Shown: positions 10,327-19,592 of the stretch, one piece after another
Position numbering within the stretch: the stretch's first letter is position 1
How the letters are laid out: every line of letters begins with the position of its first letter
DNA from: Methanosarcina sp. MTP4
GTDB lineage: Archaea; Halobacteriota; Methanosarcinia; Methanosarcinales; Methanosarcinaceae
DNA: 64,000 nt
Direction: 5' to 3'
NCBI RefSeq assembly: GCF_000970045.1
Contig: NZ_CP009505.1
Span: 124,001-188,000, forward strand
Program-made: the position numbers and the translations under genes
The notes under the pieces: model-generated
Database searches by the model: none
Told to the model about the DNA's origin: nothing
What the model saw: the letters and a program-made list of their open reading frames with translations, nothing else

Positions 10327-11616
10327 TTATTCTTCTGAGATTTTCTCGATTTCAGCTCCGAGTTCAGCCATGTCTTTGAAGAAGTCCGGGTATGAGACCG
10401 AAATTGATTCGGTGGTGTCGATGGTGGTGTTTCCGGCTACCATTCCTGCGATTGAGAGAGCCATGACTATCCTGTGGTCGTGCCAGCCGTGGAGGTCTGC
10501 ACCATGGAGTTTTCCGCCGGTGATGGTCAGGCTGTCTTTTTCTTCTTTTACTTCAACTCCGAGCTTGGGGAGTTCCATGGCAAGGGCGTGCAGGCGATCT
10601 GTTTCTTTGTAGCGGACATGTTCGGCGTTTTCGATTTTTGTTGTGCCCTCTGCGACGGCTGCCAGGACTGCGACCGTGGGGACAAGGTCCGGGGTTGCTC
10701 CGGCATCGAAGGTTATGGCTTTCAGGGGTTTTCCACCTTTGATGGTGACCACTCCGGTTTCCATGTCCCAGCGGATGTCCGCGCCCATCCTTGCTAGGGT
10801 CTGGATAATGACCAGGTCTCCTTGTTTTGAGCGGAAGAGGTTTTTGACCGTGACTTCGGAATCCGTGACTGCAGCTGCTGCCAGCAGATAGGATGCCGAG
10901 GAGAAGTCTCCGGGGACGGTGTATTCCTTGAGAGCGTACTTTTGCTTTCCCGGGATGATGAATTTGATCCGGTTGTTGTTGTCCATGTGGATTTCAGCCC
11001 CTGCCAGGCAGATCATTTCCAGGGTCACGTCTACATAGGGTTTTGACTTCAGCTCCCCGATGATCGAGAGGGTGGTGCTGGTGTTTGCAAGGGGGCAGGC
11101 GATCAAGAGGGCGGAGATGAACTGGGAGCTGATGGAACCGTCGATTTGCACGATTGCTCCTTCAAGCTCCCCTTCGACTATGAGAGGCGCCCTTTCATTT
11201 TTCCTTGTGGAGCAGGCCCTGACCCCGAGCTTGTTCAGGACTTCGAGCAGGGGGCCGTTTGGCCGGGTCCGAAGGGAATCATCTCCCGTGAGCACGGTTA
11301 TCCCGTCGGTCAGGGCTGCGACTGCGGTCATGAGGCGCAGGGTGGTGCCTGAGTTTGCAACGTCGATTACGTTGTCAGGAACCTGTGGTTTTCCTTCCAC
11401 TCCCCGGATCCGGAGGTCTTCACCCCTCTTTTCGATGGTAGCTCCCAGCATCTCGCAGGCCCGGACGGTTGCCAGGGTGTCAGCGGAGAGCAGGGGGCGG
11501 CGGATGAGCGATTCTTTGGAGAGGGCTCCGAGGGTAATGGCCCTGTGGGTGTAGCTTTTCGAGGGCGGAGCAAAGACTTCTCCGTTAACTGATGATTTGC
11601 CGATAGAAACGCGCAT
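10327..11616 (-). CDS. aroA: 3-phosphoshikimate 1-carboxyvinyltransferase (EPSP synthase)
   Basis: 429 aa, the usual length. It transfers the enolpyruvyl group of phosphoenolpyruvate to shikimate-3-phosphate, the sixth step of the shikimate pathway, in the cytoplasm. Seen directly: the substrate-binding start PPSKSYTHRA (residues 17-25, Lys20 and Ser21), the family block NSGTTLRLM near residue 88, GDDSLRTRPNGPLLE, and the late RYKETDRLHAL and DHRIVMAL blocks. The start ATG at 11614-11616 begins directly with the first beta strand. It stands alone on the minus strand, about 160 bp downstream of thyA. Confidence 0.96.
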   Translation of the reverse strand: MRVSIGKSSVNGEVFAPPSKSYTHRAITLGALSKESLIRRPLLSADTLATVRACEMLGATIEKRGEDLRIRGVEGKPQVPDNVIDVANSGTTLRLMTAVAALTDGITVLTGDDSLRTRPNGPLLEVLNKLGVRACSTRKNERAPLIVEGELEGAIVQIDGSISSQFISALLIACPLANTSTTLSIIGELKSKPYVDVTLEMICLAGAEIHMDNNNRIKFIIPGKQKYALKEYTVPGDFSSASYLLAAAAVTDSEVTVKNLFRSKQGDLVIIQTLARMGADIRWDMETGVVTIKGGKPLKAITFDAGATPDLVPTVAVLAAVAEGTTKIENAEHVRYKETDRLHALAMELPKLGVEVKEEKDSLTITGGKLHGADLHGWHDHRIVMALSIAGMVAGNTTIDTTESISVSYPDFFKDMAELGAEIEKISEE

Positions 11617-11773
11617 GTGTAATCAGGACTCCTTGATAATTGTGAAATTTATTTTCTGGTTTTTCAGGAATTTTTCGGGCTTTCCGGCTCCCAGGATTCA
11701 GGTTTTCATCCTGTTTTTTTCTTCCCTTTTCTTCATCCCTTTTTTTCTTCCCTTTTCTTTCATCCCTGTTTTT

Positions 11774-12427
11774 TCAGCAAACGCCTTTTACGATGTTTTC
11801 CACCATGTCCCAGTCGTGGTCGTAGACGTGGGCTGAGATGCTAACCGTGGTAATCTTCCCGGGTTCAACGCCGATCCTTCCAGCTACGTACTCTAACAGC
11901 TTCGAGAGTCCGTAGAGATTTGCCGGATAGGCTCCCCCGAAGTCGTGGCTCCTGAAAAGGGTTGTCAGGTGCACTTTCCCGTCCCGAATCTTGAAGTCGT
12001 CCAGCATCATGCAGGGTACCTCGTTTACCTTCGTGTCCACAGGGGGGATCCAGGTAACGGCAGTAGCCCTCCGCGAGGTCGGGCTTTCCTTTAGCTTTTC
12101 GATCACGTACTCGATCTGGTCTACTTCTTCGTTCCAGTTCCTGAGCCGCTGTCCGTATGTGTACTCGAAGTCCTGTACGTTTTCGCCCGAGATCAGCTGT
12201 TTTGCGTACTCTTCAAGCCTCTCCTCGTTCCAGGCAGTATCCGCGGGAATCCGGTTGGTATAGGGGTCCTCGATTACTACCATTAAGTCCATAAACTCCC
12301 TGATCTGGCTTCCCCTCTCATCGGTGATTACCTGCCCGTGGTTCCAGATGATATTAAGCCCGCGGTACCATGCATCAGAGATATTCTTTGCCCTGATGAT
12401 CCTGCCAATCTCAAGCTTTTCTTCCAT
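11774..12427 (-). CDS. thyA: thymidylate synthase, archaeal short type
   Basis: 217 aa, shorter than bacterial ThyA (about 264 aa) but normal for the methanogen form. It methylates dUMP to dTMP. The catalytic cysteine is Cys139 in NEVPCMMLDD, and the Arg pair before it (SRRATAVTW, near 119) and the late SAHVYDHDWD block that contacts the nucleotide are present. In methanogens the one-carbon donor is thought to be a sarcinapterin derivative rather than folate. The 157-bp gap to aroA is pyrimidine-rich (11700-11775) and probably contains the T-tract terminator on the thyA strand or a purine-rich leader of aroA. Confidence 0.92.
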   Translation of the reverse strand: MEEKLEIGRIIRAKNISDAWYRGLNIIWNHGQVITDERGSQIREFMDLMVVIEDPYTNRIPADTAWNEERLEEYAKQLISGENVQDFEYTYGQRLRNWNEEVDQIEYVIEKLKESPTSRRATAVTWIPPVDTKVNEVPCMMLDDFKIRDGKVHLTTLFRSHDFGGAYPANLYGLSKLLEYVAGRIGVEPGKITTVSISAHVYDHDWDMVENIVKGVC

Positions 12428-12932
12428 TGAAAATTCCCCAATTTCATTTCGGGTAAAATGTGAACGGATGATATAATAATCTTTTATTTATAAAAATTTT
12501 CTTTAAATTTGGTGATTTGAACTTTTCCGGACGCTTTTTCGTGGAGTATGGTGCGTATTTGATGTATCGCATATTGCTCTGTTGAAACTTTTAGCTCTTA
12601 ATTTATTTTTTTAATTCTGTTTTTCACGCTATATTATCTCTTGTTTCTGTTTATTCTTTCCTCTTTTTATCTCTATCTGTCATTTTCTTTTATAAGTCTT
12701 TTTTGCCGGATTGCATTTTGCTCTTCGTGATTTGTGTTAGCATGTAGCACGATTTTGCTTATAATAATACCGGTACATGCCTTCCAGTCCTGGACAGAAA
12801 AGGGGAACAGGTAGGTACAGAGGAAATTAGGAAAAGGAATAGAGGAAAAAAGGAAAAAGAAAATGAAAAGAAAAAAGGAAAAAGTAAAAAAGAAAAGGAA
12901 AAAATCTGGTTTTATGTGCCGGGAAGGCTTTT
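12428..12932. other. non-coding stretch between thyA start and htpX end
   Basis: About 500 bp. The half next to thyA is AT-rich and contains likely promoter tracts for thyA on the minus strand (TTTATTTATAAA near 12482). The half next to htpX, 12820-12908, is an almost pure purine strand (GGAAAAAG-type runs), which means a long pyrimidine/T-rich tract on the htpX-coding strand just after its stop, as expected for an archaeal terminator. No gene or RNA structure is seen. Confidence 0.45.
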
Positions 12933-13796
12933 TCAGAACCTCATTGCTCTGAGTCTTTTGACCCTTTCTTCGGTCACGGGGTGGGTCCTGAAAAGGGACT
13001 GGAGTGCCCCGCCCTTGAGGGGGTTTACGATGAACATGTGAGCCGTGTTTTCTTTTGCCGGAATGTCCCTGATGCTCGGCTTGTAGTGGGTGTTTCCGTA
13101 TTCGAGTTTTTCCAGGGCATCGGCAAGGGCCCAGGGTTTTTTACACATCCGTGCGCCTTCGTAATCCGCTGCAAACTCCCTTGACCTTGAGATTGCAAGC
13201 TGGATCAGGGTTGCTGCAAGCGGGGCCAGGACAGCCATCACGATAAAGCCGACGATGTTTCCTCCGCCGTCGTCATCCCTTCCCCCAAAGCCGCCAAAGA
13301 TTGCAGCCCAGCGGGCCCAGGTTGCGAGCATGGTAATTACACCGGCAAGGGTCGCAGCCACTGCACTGATCAGGGTATCCCTGTTCTTTACGTGTGCCAG
13401 CTCGTGTGACAGTACCCCTTCTATCTCTTCATTTGAGAGCAGGTTGAGAATCCCGGTAGTAACAGCCACAGCCGCATGTTTCGGGTCCCTCCCCGTTGCA
13501 AAGGCGTTTGGCATCCCGGACTCAACGATATAAACCTTGGGCTTCGGAAGTCTTCCCTTCATAACGAGCCCGTCCACAATCTTGTGCAGGTTCGGAGCCT
13601 CCGAAGGGGAAACTTCCTTTGCCTTGTACATCTTGAGTACGATCTTGTCACTATACCAGTAACTCCCAAAGTTCATGACAACCGCAAACATAAACGCGAT
13701 CATCATTCCGCCCGTGCCTCCTAATTCGCCTCCGACAATGACCAGGAGCCCTGTAAGAGAAGCAAGCAGAATAGTGGTTTTAAACATGTTCTTCAT
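12933..13796 (-). CDS. htpX: membrane zinc metalloprotease HtpX
   Basis: 287 aa. M48-family protease that degrades misfolded membrane proteins. Two N-terminal membrane segments (about 8-25 and 31-48) precede the catalytic motif H131-E-L-A-H135, with the third ligand probably in the [10 protein letters not shown] block after two further hydrophobic segments (about 145-165 and 183-205). The motif [12 protein letters not shown] upstream of HELAH is typical of the family. The C-terminal [12 protein letters not shown] block is also typical. Start ATG at 13794-13796. TATA-like tracts on the minus strand lie near 13860-13890. Confidence 0.95.
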   Translation of the reverse strand: MKNMFKTTILLASLTGLLVIVGGELGGTGGMMIAFMFAVVMNFGSYWYSDKIVLKMYKAKEVSPSEAPNLHKIVDGLVMKGRLPKPKVYIVESGMPNAFATGRDPKHAAVAVTTGILNLLSNEEIEGVLSHELAHVKNRDTLISAVAATLAGVITMLATWARWAAIFGGFGGRDDDGGGNIVGFIVMAVLAPLAATLIQLAISRSREFAADYEGARMCKKPWALADALEKLEYGNTHYKPSIRDIPAKENTAHMFIVNPLKGGALQSLFRTHPVTEERVKRLRAMRF

Positions 13797-14105
13797 GATT
13801 TATCACACGACATCCTCCCAGGCTAACGTCTGGGTTTTCAGTCTTTTGAATAAGGGTTTTTATTATACGCTTTATAGATTTTTATAGTTGATGTAGTTTT
13901 GGAATCAGGTTTGGTTTGATTTCAAACTACTATATAGGGGGTTAAGGTATATATTATTTGTTGAAAGAAATTTTTTAGGGAGGGAATATAGAATAGATTT
14001 GTTTATATGTTTTCTCTAATTCTTTTTGTATGGCTAAAACGAAATAATCTCTTTGAAGGAATATAGGTGGATTTTAATCATAAAATTTAAAACTCTTCCA
14101 ATCTC
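13797..14105. other. divergent promoter region htpX / radical SAM gene
   Basis: 309 bp, AT-rich. On the minus strand the tract TATAAAAATCTATAAAG (near 13875-13890) is a plausible htpX TATA box. On the plus strand CATAAAATTTAAAAC (near 14079-14093) is so close to the ATG at 14106 that the radical SAM mRNA may be nearly leaderless. This is also the left border of the accessory segment. Confidence 0.4.
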
Positions 14106-14861
14106 ATGGATAAGTTTGAAGGTGGAAATATCACTACTATAATATATGAAACTCGAGGAAAGGCTAGAGAATACTGTGAACTAGCAGCCAATTTATACCG
14201 TGGATGTAGTCATGGTTGCACCTATTGTTATGCTCCATCTGCAACATTCAAAAAAAGAGAGAATTTTGTTAAACCTTGTGTAAGGAAAGACGTTATCAAA
14301 AAGTTTGAAAATGATGCTATTTATCTAGAAAAAATAGGGGAAACAAGGCCAGTATTGCTTTCTTTTACGACAGATCCTTACCAACCCTTAGATATAATAG
14401 AGAAATTAACGCGCCAAGCAATTGAAATTTTGCACAAACACAACCTCAAAGTTAAGATCCTTACAAAGGGAGGTAAACGGTCTGAAAGGGATTTTGATTT
14501 ACTCGCTGAAAGACCTGAATTAAGTGAATATGGCGCTACATTAGTTTTCACAGACGAAGAACTCCGATCTGAAATTGAGCCATTTGCGGCAAGTACAAAG
14601 GAAAGGATAGAATGTTTGAAAAAAGCCCATGAACTAGGCATTCCTACATTTGTTTCATTAGAGCCGGTCTGGACCGCTGAGCAGACATTAGAATTAATTG
14701 ATTCGACTTACAAGTTTGTAGATTCTTTTAAAGTTGGGAAGTTGAACTACAACAAACAGCAAAAAAATGTAGACTGGAAACAATTCAAATGCGATGTCAT
14801 TGTCAAACTTAAGAAATACAATAAGAACTATTATATTAAAGAAGATTTAATGAAATTTTGA
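14106..14861 (+). CDS. SplB-like radical SAM protein
   Basis: 251 aa. The cluster motif C34-x3-C38-x2-C41 (GCSHGCTYCYAP) defines a radical SAM enzyme of the spore-photoproduct-lyase-like group (COG1533). The later block FTTDPYQPLD and the LTKGGKRSERD region fit that family. It is shorter than the large COG1533 proteins and lacks an extra C-terminal Cys cluster. Codon use is AT-rich and unlike the core genes upstream, which suggests transfer. It converges with the TcmP-family gene 18 bp away. Three-Cys radical-SAM-like proteins are known partners of TcmP, so the two probably work together. The substrate is unknown. Confidence 0.75.
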   Translation: MDKFEGGNITTIIYETRGKAREYCELAANLYRGCSHGCTYCYAPSATFKKRENFVKPCVRKDVIKKFENDAIYLEKIGETRPVLLSFTTDPYQPLDIIEKLTRQAIEILHKHNLKVKILTKGGKRSERDFDLLAERPELSEYGATLVFTDEELRSEIEPFAASTKERIECLKKAHELGIPTFVSLEPVWTAEQTLELIDSTYKFVDSFKVGKLNYNKQQKNVDWKQFKCDVIVKLKKYNKNYYIKEDLMKF

Positions 14862-14879
14862 AGTTACTTATTTAAATTT

Positions 14880-15986
14880 CTAACTTGAGCATATGAAATT
14901 AATAATTGCTTTTTTATCTTTAAATCCTCCTCTAGTACCTTTTCCTGTGATTATTACTTTTCCTTTTCTTTCCAACTCCAATAAAGCCTCTTTGTAATCT
15001 TTTTGAATAAATTTGGTTTCAGTGAGCGTTTCATATCTTATTTGTTGATAAGAAAGTTTTCTTCCACCAAACTTTTCGAATAAATAATTTTGAAATTCTG
15101 ATGAATCTGAATATCTCATTAAATTCATTTGTCCATTTTGAGGTCCTAAGTAACCGAATCTGCCCTCAGTGCCTGCTTTGTACATTATATTTTTCATAAC
15201 TTCACACCCCATGGGGTGATTTGTTGCATGGATCAGGTAGTATGTAGTTTGCGATGTTTCGTCTGCACATACTTTGTAAGAGAGAACATAGTTTACTTTT
15301 GCATCTTCCAAGAGTTGTTTTTTATATAATTCGAGTAATGCGTATTCTCCGGCCCACTCAGAATCCCGATTTTTTATGATCTCTTCTACATTCTCGATTC
15401 CAAAAAAATCGTCTATACTTATCTTGTGGTTCGAATTTGTCAAAAATCTGTTCATGTCCCTTACCATAAAATTCAGGAAAACTTCAGTTCTCTTTACTTT
15501 GAGAATATCTTTTATCGCTTTAAATGGGATTCCACTCCATCCAAATGGATCGATAAAGAAAAAAGAGGGTGTTGAGGAACTTATTTGTGTGAAATCTGGT
15601 GCAATATTAATAAATTCATCGTTAATTATTTGTGTACTGATCATTCCTTCGTAATCATCTTTATGTTCTTCCATATTATCTGCTATTTTTTTAACAAGGT
15701 TTTCATAGTTGTTCTTATTCTTTTCAACAAAATAGCAGTTAATCTTGTCTAAGTAAGAAAAATCTTCTTTAACAATTTTGGCCGTATCTAATGCTATGAT
15801 CGGAGATCCTTTTTCTCCTTCTGCATATTCTCCTCTACCAGCAAAACAATCAAAATAATTCACGGCTTTATATCTTGAGCCCAGTATTCTTATCCAAGTG
15901 CCAAGATATTTGCTCAGTATTTCATGCTTTATTTCAGTGTGTTTCTTATAAATCCACTTATCTAGCTCGTCATCATTTAATGGCAT
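14880..15986 (-). CDS. three-Cys-motif partner protein TcmP family
   Basis: 368 aa. The N-terminal HTEIKHEILSKYLGTWIRIL (15-34), the motif-I-like NYFDCFAGRGEYAEG (43-57) and the FFFIDPFGWSGIPF block (142-155) match the TcmP family and look like a methyltransferase-type nucleotide fold, with DPFG in the place of a DPPY-type motif IV. Its partner in most genomes is a Cys-motif, radical-SAM-like protein, here the convergent 14106-14861 gene. The function of the pair is not established. It sits in an accessory segment near a RloA/RloB-like pair, so a role in mobile or defence biology is possible. AT-rich codons suggest transfer. Confidence 0.75.
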   Translation of the reverse strand: MPLNDDELDKWIYKKHTEIKHEILSKYLGTWIRILGSRYKAVNYFDCFAGRGEYAEGEKGSPIIALDTAKIVKEDFSYLDKINCYFVEKNKNNYENLVKKIADNMEEHKDDYEGMISTQIINDEFINIAPDFTQISSSTPSFFFIDPFGWSGIPFKAIKDILKVKRTEVFLNFMVRDMNRFLTNSNHKISIDDFFGIENVEEIIKNRDSEWAGEYALLELYKKQLLEDAKVNYVLSYKVCADETSQTTYYLIHATNHPMGCEVMKNIMYKAGTEGRFGYLGPQNGQMNLMRYSDSSEFQNYLFEKFGGRKLSYQQIRYETLTETKFIQKDYKEALLELERKGKVIITGKGTRGGFKDKKAIINFICSS

Positions 15987-16133
15987 CCTTACACCGCTAG
16001 TAAATTCTTCTACCTGAAATTAAAAAGGATATTAAGGAGAAATACACATTACATTACTTTTCTACATTAAAAACTTATTTTTAATCATCTCCAAAATGAT
16101 ATTTCCTGTGAATAAATTGTAATTATGAAAATC

Positions 16134-16378
16134 TCACTCCACAACCTCATACTCCACCCCCAATCCGATCTACTTCCCTATCCTATCAAACAGTGGAATC
16201 CCGCCTCTCAGAATGACCGGAATCACAAAAATAATAAAATCCTTCGCGAGGTCCTCCTCAAGAAAAACCTTGATGATCTGTGAGCCGCCGACGAGCCAGA
16301 TGTCCTCTTCCGTGGTTTCCTTGAGTTGGCGCACAAATTTCCCGATGTCCCCGGAGACGAACTCAGTGTTCTTTTCTC
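16134..16378 (-). pseudogene. partial copy of the DHFR-family gene at 17093-17638
   Basis: On the minus strand this stretch matches the 3' half of the intact gene, from the stop codon (TCACTCC...) to the point ACTC(A/G)(G/A)(T/C)GTTCTTTTC, with about 85-90% identity by eye. It has lost about 45 bp near the C-terminal end and the whole N-terminal half with its start and DGYIARSDG-type motif. It cannot make a functional enzyme. It marks an old duplication of this gene separated by about 700 bp. Confidence 0.85.
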
Positions 16379-17092
16379 TCTAAAGGTCCACATTATCTGA
16401 TTTACTTTGAAGGCATGATGCCTTTTTGTTCCTTAAGGTCAAAACCTGAAGTTCAGAAATTACTCCTTAAATAATTGTGGGGAGTGCTATCTTTTGTATT
16501 CCAATTTTATCTTGAAAAGCATCGAACTTGCTTGCTTGATTATTATTGTACTGAAGCCTAGCGTCGATATTCTAATCGAATAATAATAGAGAGTAATTTG
16601 TGTAGGATTTAATTGATTGCGGAAACTAAGGATTACGGATAGTAAAAGGTGTATAGAGGATATTAAGATTACAACTCCCTCTGGAGAAACCTTCGTGTAT
16701 TTTTTATCCGTACCTTCGGTAATTAGAGATCCGGATATTTGCATAGTATCCACTACCCACTCCCATTTACGGATTCGTTTATTAAATAAAATTACTTTTG
16801 ATATAAAGTCCCAGTTTTCTTACTGAATTTTTATTTTTGTACAGTTTTTCCCCAAAAACTTCTTACTGTTCAATAACGAGAGACCTCTATATATATCTTT
16901 TGAAAATAGTTAAATATGTAATTATATTTCTATTGTCATGGGTCCTATATCCGACACTAAAACCCCGAACTCACTTAATTTTGGTCATACGTTTGCCGAA
17001 ATCTGAGTAACTCTCTTTTATTTGATCTACTCATTTAAAAAACAGAATAGTTAAACCTCAATTCAATTGATTGCGGAAAAGTTTCGAATTTT
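16379..17092. other. unassigned spacer between decayed and intact DHFR-family genes
   Basis: About 710 bp, AT-rich. Two short overlapping open frames on opposite strands (16487-16753 and 16617-16826) have no recognisable motif or ribosome site and are not called. A 15-bp direct repeat AATTGATTGCGGAAA occurs at 16611-16625 and 17065-17079, 454 bp apart; it could be a relic of an insertion or recombination event. A TATA-like run lies near 16888-16895. Confidence 0.4.
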
Positions 17093-17638
17093 TCACTCCA
17101 CCACCTCATACTCCACCCTCACCACCCCACCATCATACCTTTCCGTCCCCACCAACCTCAACCTTATCTCCTTCCCAACCCGATCAAACAGCGGAATCCC
17201 GCCCCCCAGAATTACCGGAATCACGAAAATAATCAAATCCTGAACAAGGTCCTGCTCAAGAAAGACCTTGATGATCTGTGAGCCGCCGACGAGCCAGATC
17301 TCCTCCTCCGTATTTTCCTTTAGCTGGCGCACGAATTTCCCGATGTTCCCGGAGACGAACTCGACGTTCTTTTCACGGGGGAGGGTAGCTTCTTTTTCGG
17401 GTTGGCGGGTGAATACGTAGGTCTTTTTGTCCCCATAAGGCCAGGGGACCCCAAAGCCTAGGACCTGTTCGTAGGTCTTCCTGCCCATGAGGACCGTGCC
17501 GATTGAGGCGTAGAATTCGGAATAGCCGTAGTCGGTATCGGAGTTTTGCCCGGGTTCGGGGAGCCAGTCTATGCTTCCGTCGGAGCGGGCTATGTAGCCG
17601 TCGAGGCTGCAGGCGATGTAGAGCTTTATTCGGGGCAT
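17093..17638 (-). CDS. dihydrofolate reductase family protein (RibD C-terminal / YyaP type)
   Basis: 181 aa. It begins MPRIKLYIACSLDGYIARSDGS, the usual start of the RibD-C/DHFR-like reductases, followed by VLMGRKTYEQVLGF, the NADPH-binding EEIWLVGGSQIIKVFL, and the C-terminal VIPVILGGGIPLF block. These proteins reduce pterin- or pyrimidine-like substrates with NADPH; the exact substrate here is unknown. It stands alone on the minus strand. A truncated duplicate lies downstream at 16134-16378. Confidence 0.85.
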   Translation of the reverse strand: MPRIKLYIACSLDGYIARSDGSIDWLPEPGQNSDTDYGYSEFYASIGTVLMGRKTYEQVLGFGVPWPYGDKKTYVFTRQPEKEATLPREKNVEFVSGNIGKFVRQLKENTEEEIWLVGGSQIIKVFLEQDLVQDLIIFVIPVILGGGIPLFDRVGKEIRLRLVGTERYDGGVVRVEYEVVE

Positions 17639-18127
17639 GGTTTGGGTCTCGGTTTGGTTTCCGGGTTGTTTTACGGGTTTTTTTACGGTTATTGAATATG
17701 TGAATCAGGTTGGTCTTTACACAAAGCTTTGTTGTTGAAGTGATCGGGACAGAGGGGTAAAGTTCATTTTTTGGGGTGGGTTTTTTAACGTAACCTCGGT
17801 TTTCTTCTCGCGTCCCCTGGCGAAATATAATAATTCAGTCGTAAAAATGGAGCATAACTCCTTCCTCCCCTTTTCCTCTTCTTTCAGGGTGTTGCAAAAG
17901 GAAAGGCCGTTCGCAAGCGAACGGGACAGGACAGACGGGAATACGGTATTCACGTTTCTCGGGGCATCTCCCCTCAAAAATCGAGCAAACGGTTATGATT
18001 TTGAATGCCTCTTAAATGCAAAAATACGGTTAAATCTCTGAATTTTGCCCCTAAAAAGCCAAAAAATGCAAAATTTTTACAAAATTTTCAATTAAACTTA
18101 TTAACCTGAACCGCTATATACAATATT
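17639..18127. other. intergenic region upstream of the defence-like ATPase gene
   Basis: About 490 bp. It contains a GC-rich hairpin CCGTTCGC-aAGCGAACGG near 17908-17926 and AT-rich DNA up to the ATPase start, with a TATA-like CTATATACA only 20 bp before the ATG at 18128. The open frame at 17717-17977 (minus) is low-complexity and has no start signal, so it is not called. Confidence 0.4.
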
Positions 18128-19495
18128 ATGCTCCTGGAATTCTCTGTTGAAAACTTTCTCTCCTTTAAGGATAGGGTTACCCTTAGCCTTGACTCCAGTG
18201 CGAGCAAGAAGCTTCCCTGCAACCTTATAGAGGTCTCGGAAAAGGAGCGGCTGCTCAAGTCGGCTGTGGTTTACGGGGCAAACGCTTCCGGGAAGTCTAA
18301 CCTTGTGAAGGCTCTCTTTTTCATGCGGAACATGGTTGCGCATTCGCACAATTTTAACATTGACACGAGGATTCCCGTTACTCCTTTCAGGCTGGACAGG
18401 GACTGCCTTGAAAAGCCTTCCCGTTTTGAGCTCAAATTTGTTCATGAGGGGGTCAGGTACAGGTATGGTTTTTCCTGTGACAGATGGCGGGTTATCGATG
18501 AGTACCTTTTCGAAAGGCCGGGGAGAAGGGAAAGGGCCGTCTTTAAGCGGAAGAACAGCTCTGAAAAAGACAGTTCTGACAAAAACAATTTTGACAAAGG
18601 CAGCTCTGATAGCGATAACTCTTACAGATGCAGCTCGGAATTTCACTTTCCCGTGGACAAAAAGCAACAGGAACTTATTAGTTCCCAGACCATCGAAAAC
18701 ACCCTCTACCTCTCACGGGCGACGCAGCTCGGGTATGAGAAAACCAGGCCGGTCTATGATTTCTTCACCGGGGGCCTGCGGGTCTGCCTCACTCCGGGCT
18801 GGGAGAACTATACCCTTGAGCGGATGCATTCTGACGAAGTATTCAAGGCAAGGGTTATCGAGGTGCTAAAAAAAGCTGATTTCGGAGGGATAGAGGAGAT
18901 CACGGTCAAAAAGCTAAAAAGTCCTTCCCCCGCGCCGGAATTCGTGTTCGAGTACTCCCCTACGGATGCTTTCAAAAGTTCTGGGCCTGCTACTGGGCCT
19001 GCCGCTATGTCTGCCAGTGGGTACGGTGGGGCTTACAGTGGGGCTTATGGGGATTCTTACGAAGTAAGGACCAGGCACAGGACAGAAAGCGGGGATGCCG
19101 TATATTTTGACCTGCGCGAGGAATCCGAAGGGACCCGGAAAACCCTCATGCTCCTTGGACCTCTCTTTGACGTAATGGACAAAGGCGGGGTTCTTTTCAT
19201 AGACGAACTCGAATCGAGCCTCCACCCTGAAATCACCCGGCTTCTGATCCGGCTTTTCAACAGCAAAAAGAACAGCCAGGCACAGCTAATCTTCACCACC
19301 CATGACACGAACCTCCTTGACAACGAACTTTTCAGGCGGGACCAGATATACTTCTGTACGAAAGAGCCTAATCGGCATACGGAGCTTGCTTCCCTGCTAG
19401 ATTTCGACATAAGGCAGGAGATTGATTTTGAGAGGGCTTACCTGACGGGCAGGGTCGGGGGTGTTCCTATCGTGGATGAAACTCTGCTTTATTGA
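18128..19495 (+). CDS. AAA_15/OLD-like ATPase, RloA/AbiLi-type
   Basis: 455 aa. ABC/SMC-like ATPase of the COG1106 group. Seen: the Asp/Asn-rich start FSVENFLSFKD, Walker A GANASGKSN (50-58), a signature-like EESEGTRK (331-338), Walker B VLFIDELE (355-362), and the H-loop TTHD (390-393). The C-terminus lacks a TOPRIM domain; that function would come from the next gene. Two low-complexity insertions are odd: Ser/Asp/Lys-rich 142-170 and Gly/Ala/Ser/Tyr-rich 284-311. A RloB-family gene follows 97 bp downstream on the same strand. Such ATPase/RloB pairs occur in restriction loci and as the AbiL abortive-infection system, so anti-phage defence is the likely role. This is inference from family and context. 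Confidence 0.82.
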   Translation: MLLEFSVENFLSFKDRVTLSLDSSASKKLPCNLIEVSEKERLLKSAVVYGANASGKSNLVKALFFMRNMVAHSHNFNIDTRIPVTPFRLDRDCLEKPSRFELKFVHEGVRYRYGFSCDRWRVIDEYLFERPGRRERAVFKRKNSSEKDSSDKNNFDKGSSDSDNSYRCSSEFHFPVDKKQQELISSQTIENTLYLSRATQLGYEKTRPVYDFFTGGLRVCLTPGWENYTLERMHSDEVFKARVIEVLKKADFGGIEEITVKKLKSPSPAPEFVFEYSPTDAFKSSGPATGPAAMSASGYGGAYSGAYGDSYEVRTRHRTESGDAVYFDLREESEGTRKTLMLLGPLFDVMDKGGVLFIDELESSLHPEITRLLIRLFNSKKNSQAQLIFTTHDTNLLDNELFRRDQIYFCTKEPNRHTELASLLDFDIRQEIDFERAYLTGRVGGVPIVDETLLY

Positions 19496-19592
19496 CAATA
19501 ATTCATTGAACTGGTCTATTGACAATGATTGTCAACAGTTTGTTTATAACTGTTGACAATAATTTATTGATGGGGTTTGGGAAGGGCCTATC

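Noticed and set aside
16487-16826. Two short overlapping frames on opposite strands (88 and 69 codons)
   Set aside because: No ribosome site, no motif, and they are mutually exclusive shadows in AT-rich DNA.
17717-17977. 86-codon minus-strand frame upstream of the ATPase gene
   Set aside because: Low-complexity composition, crosses a GC hairpin, no start signal.
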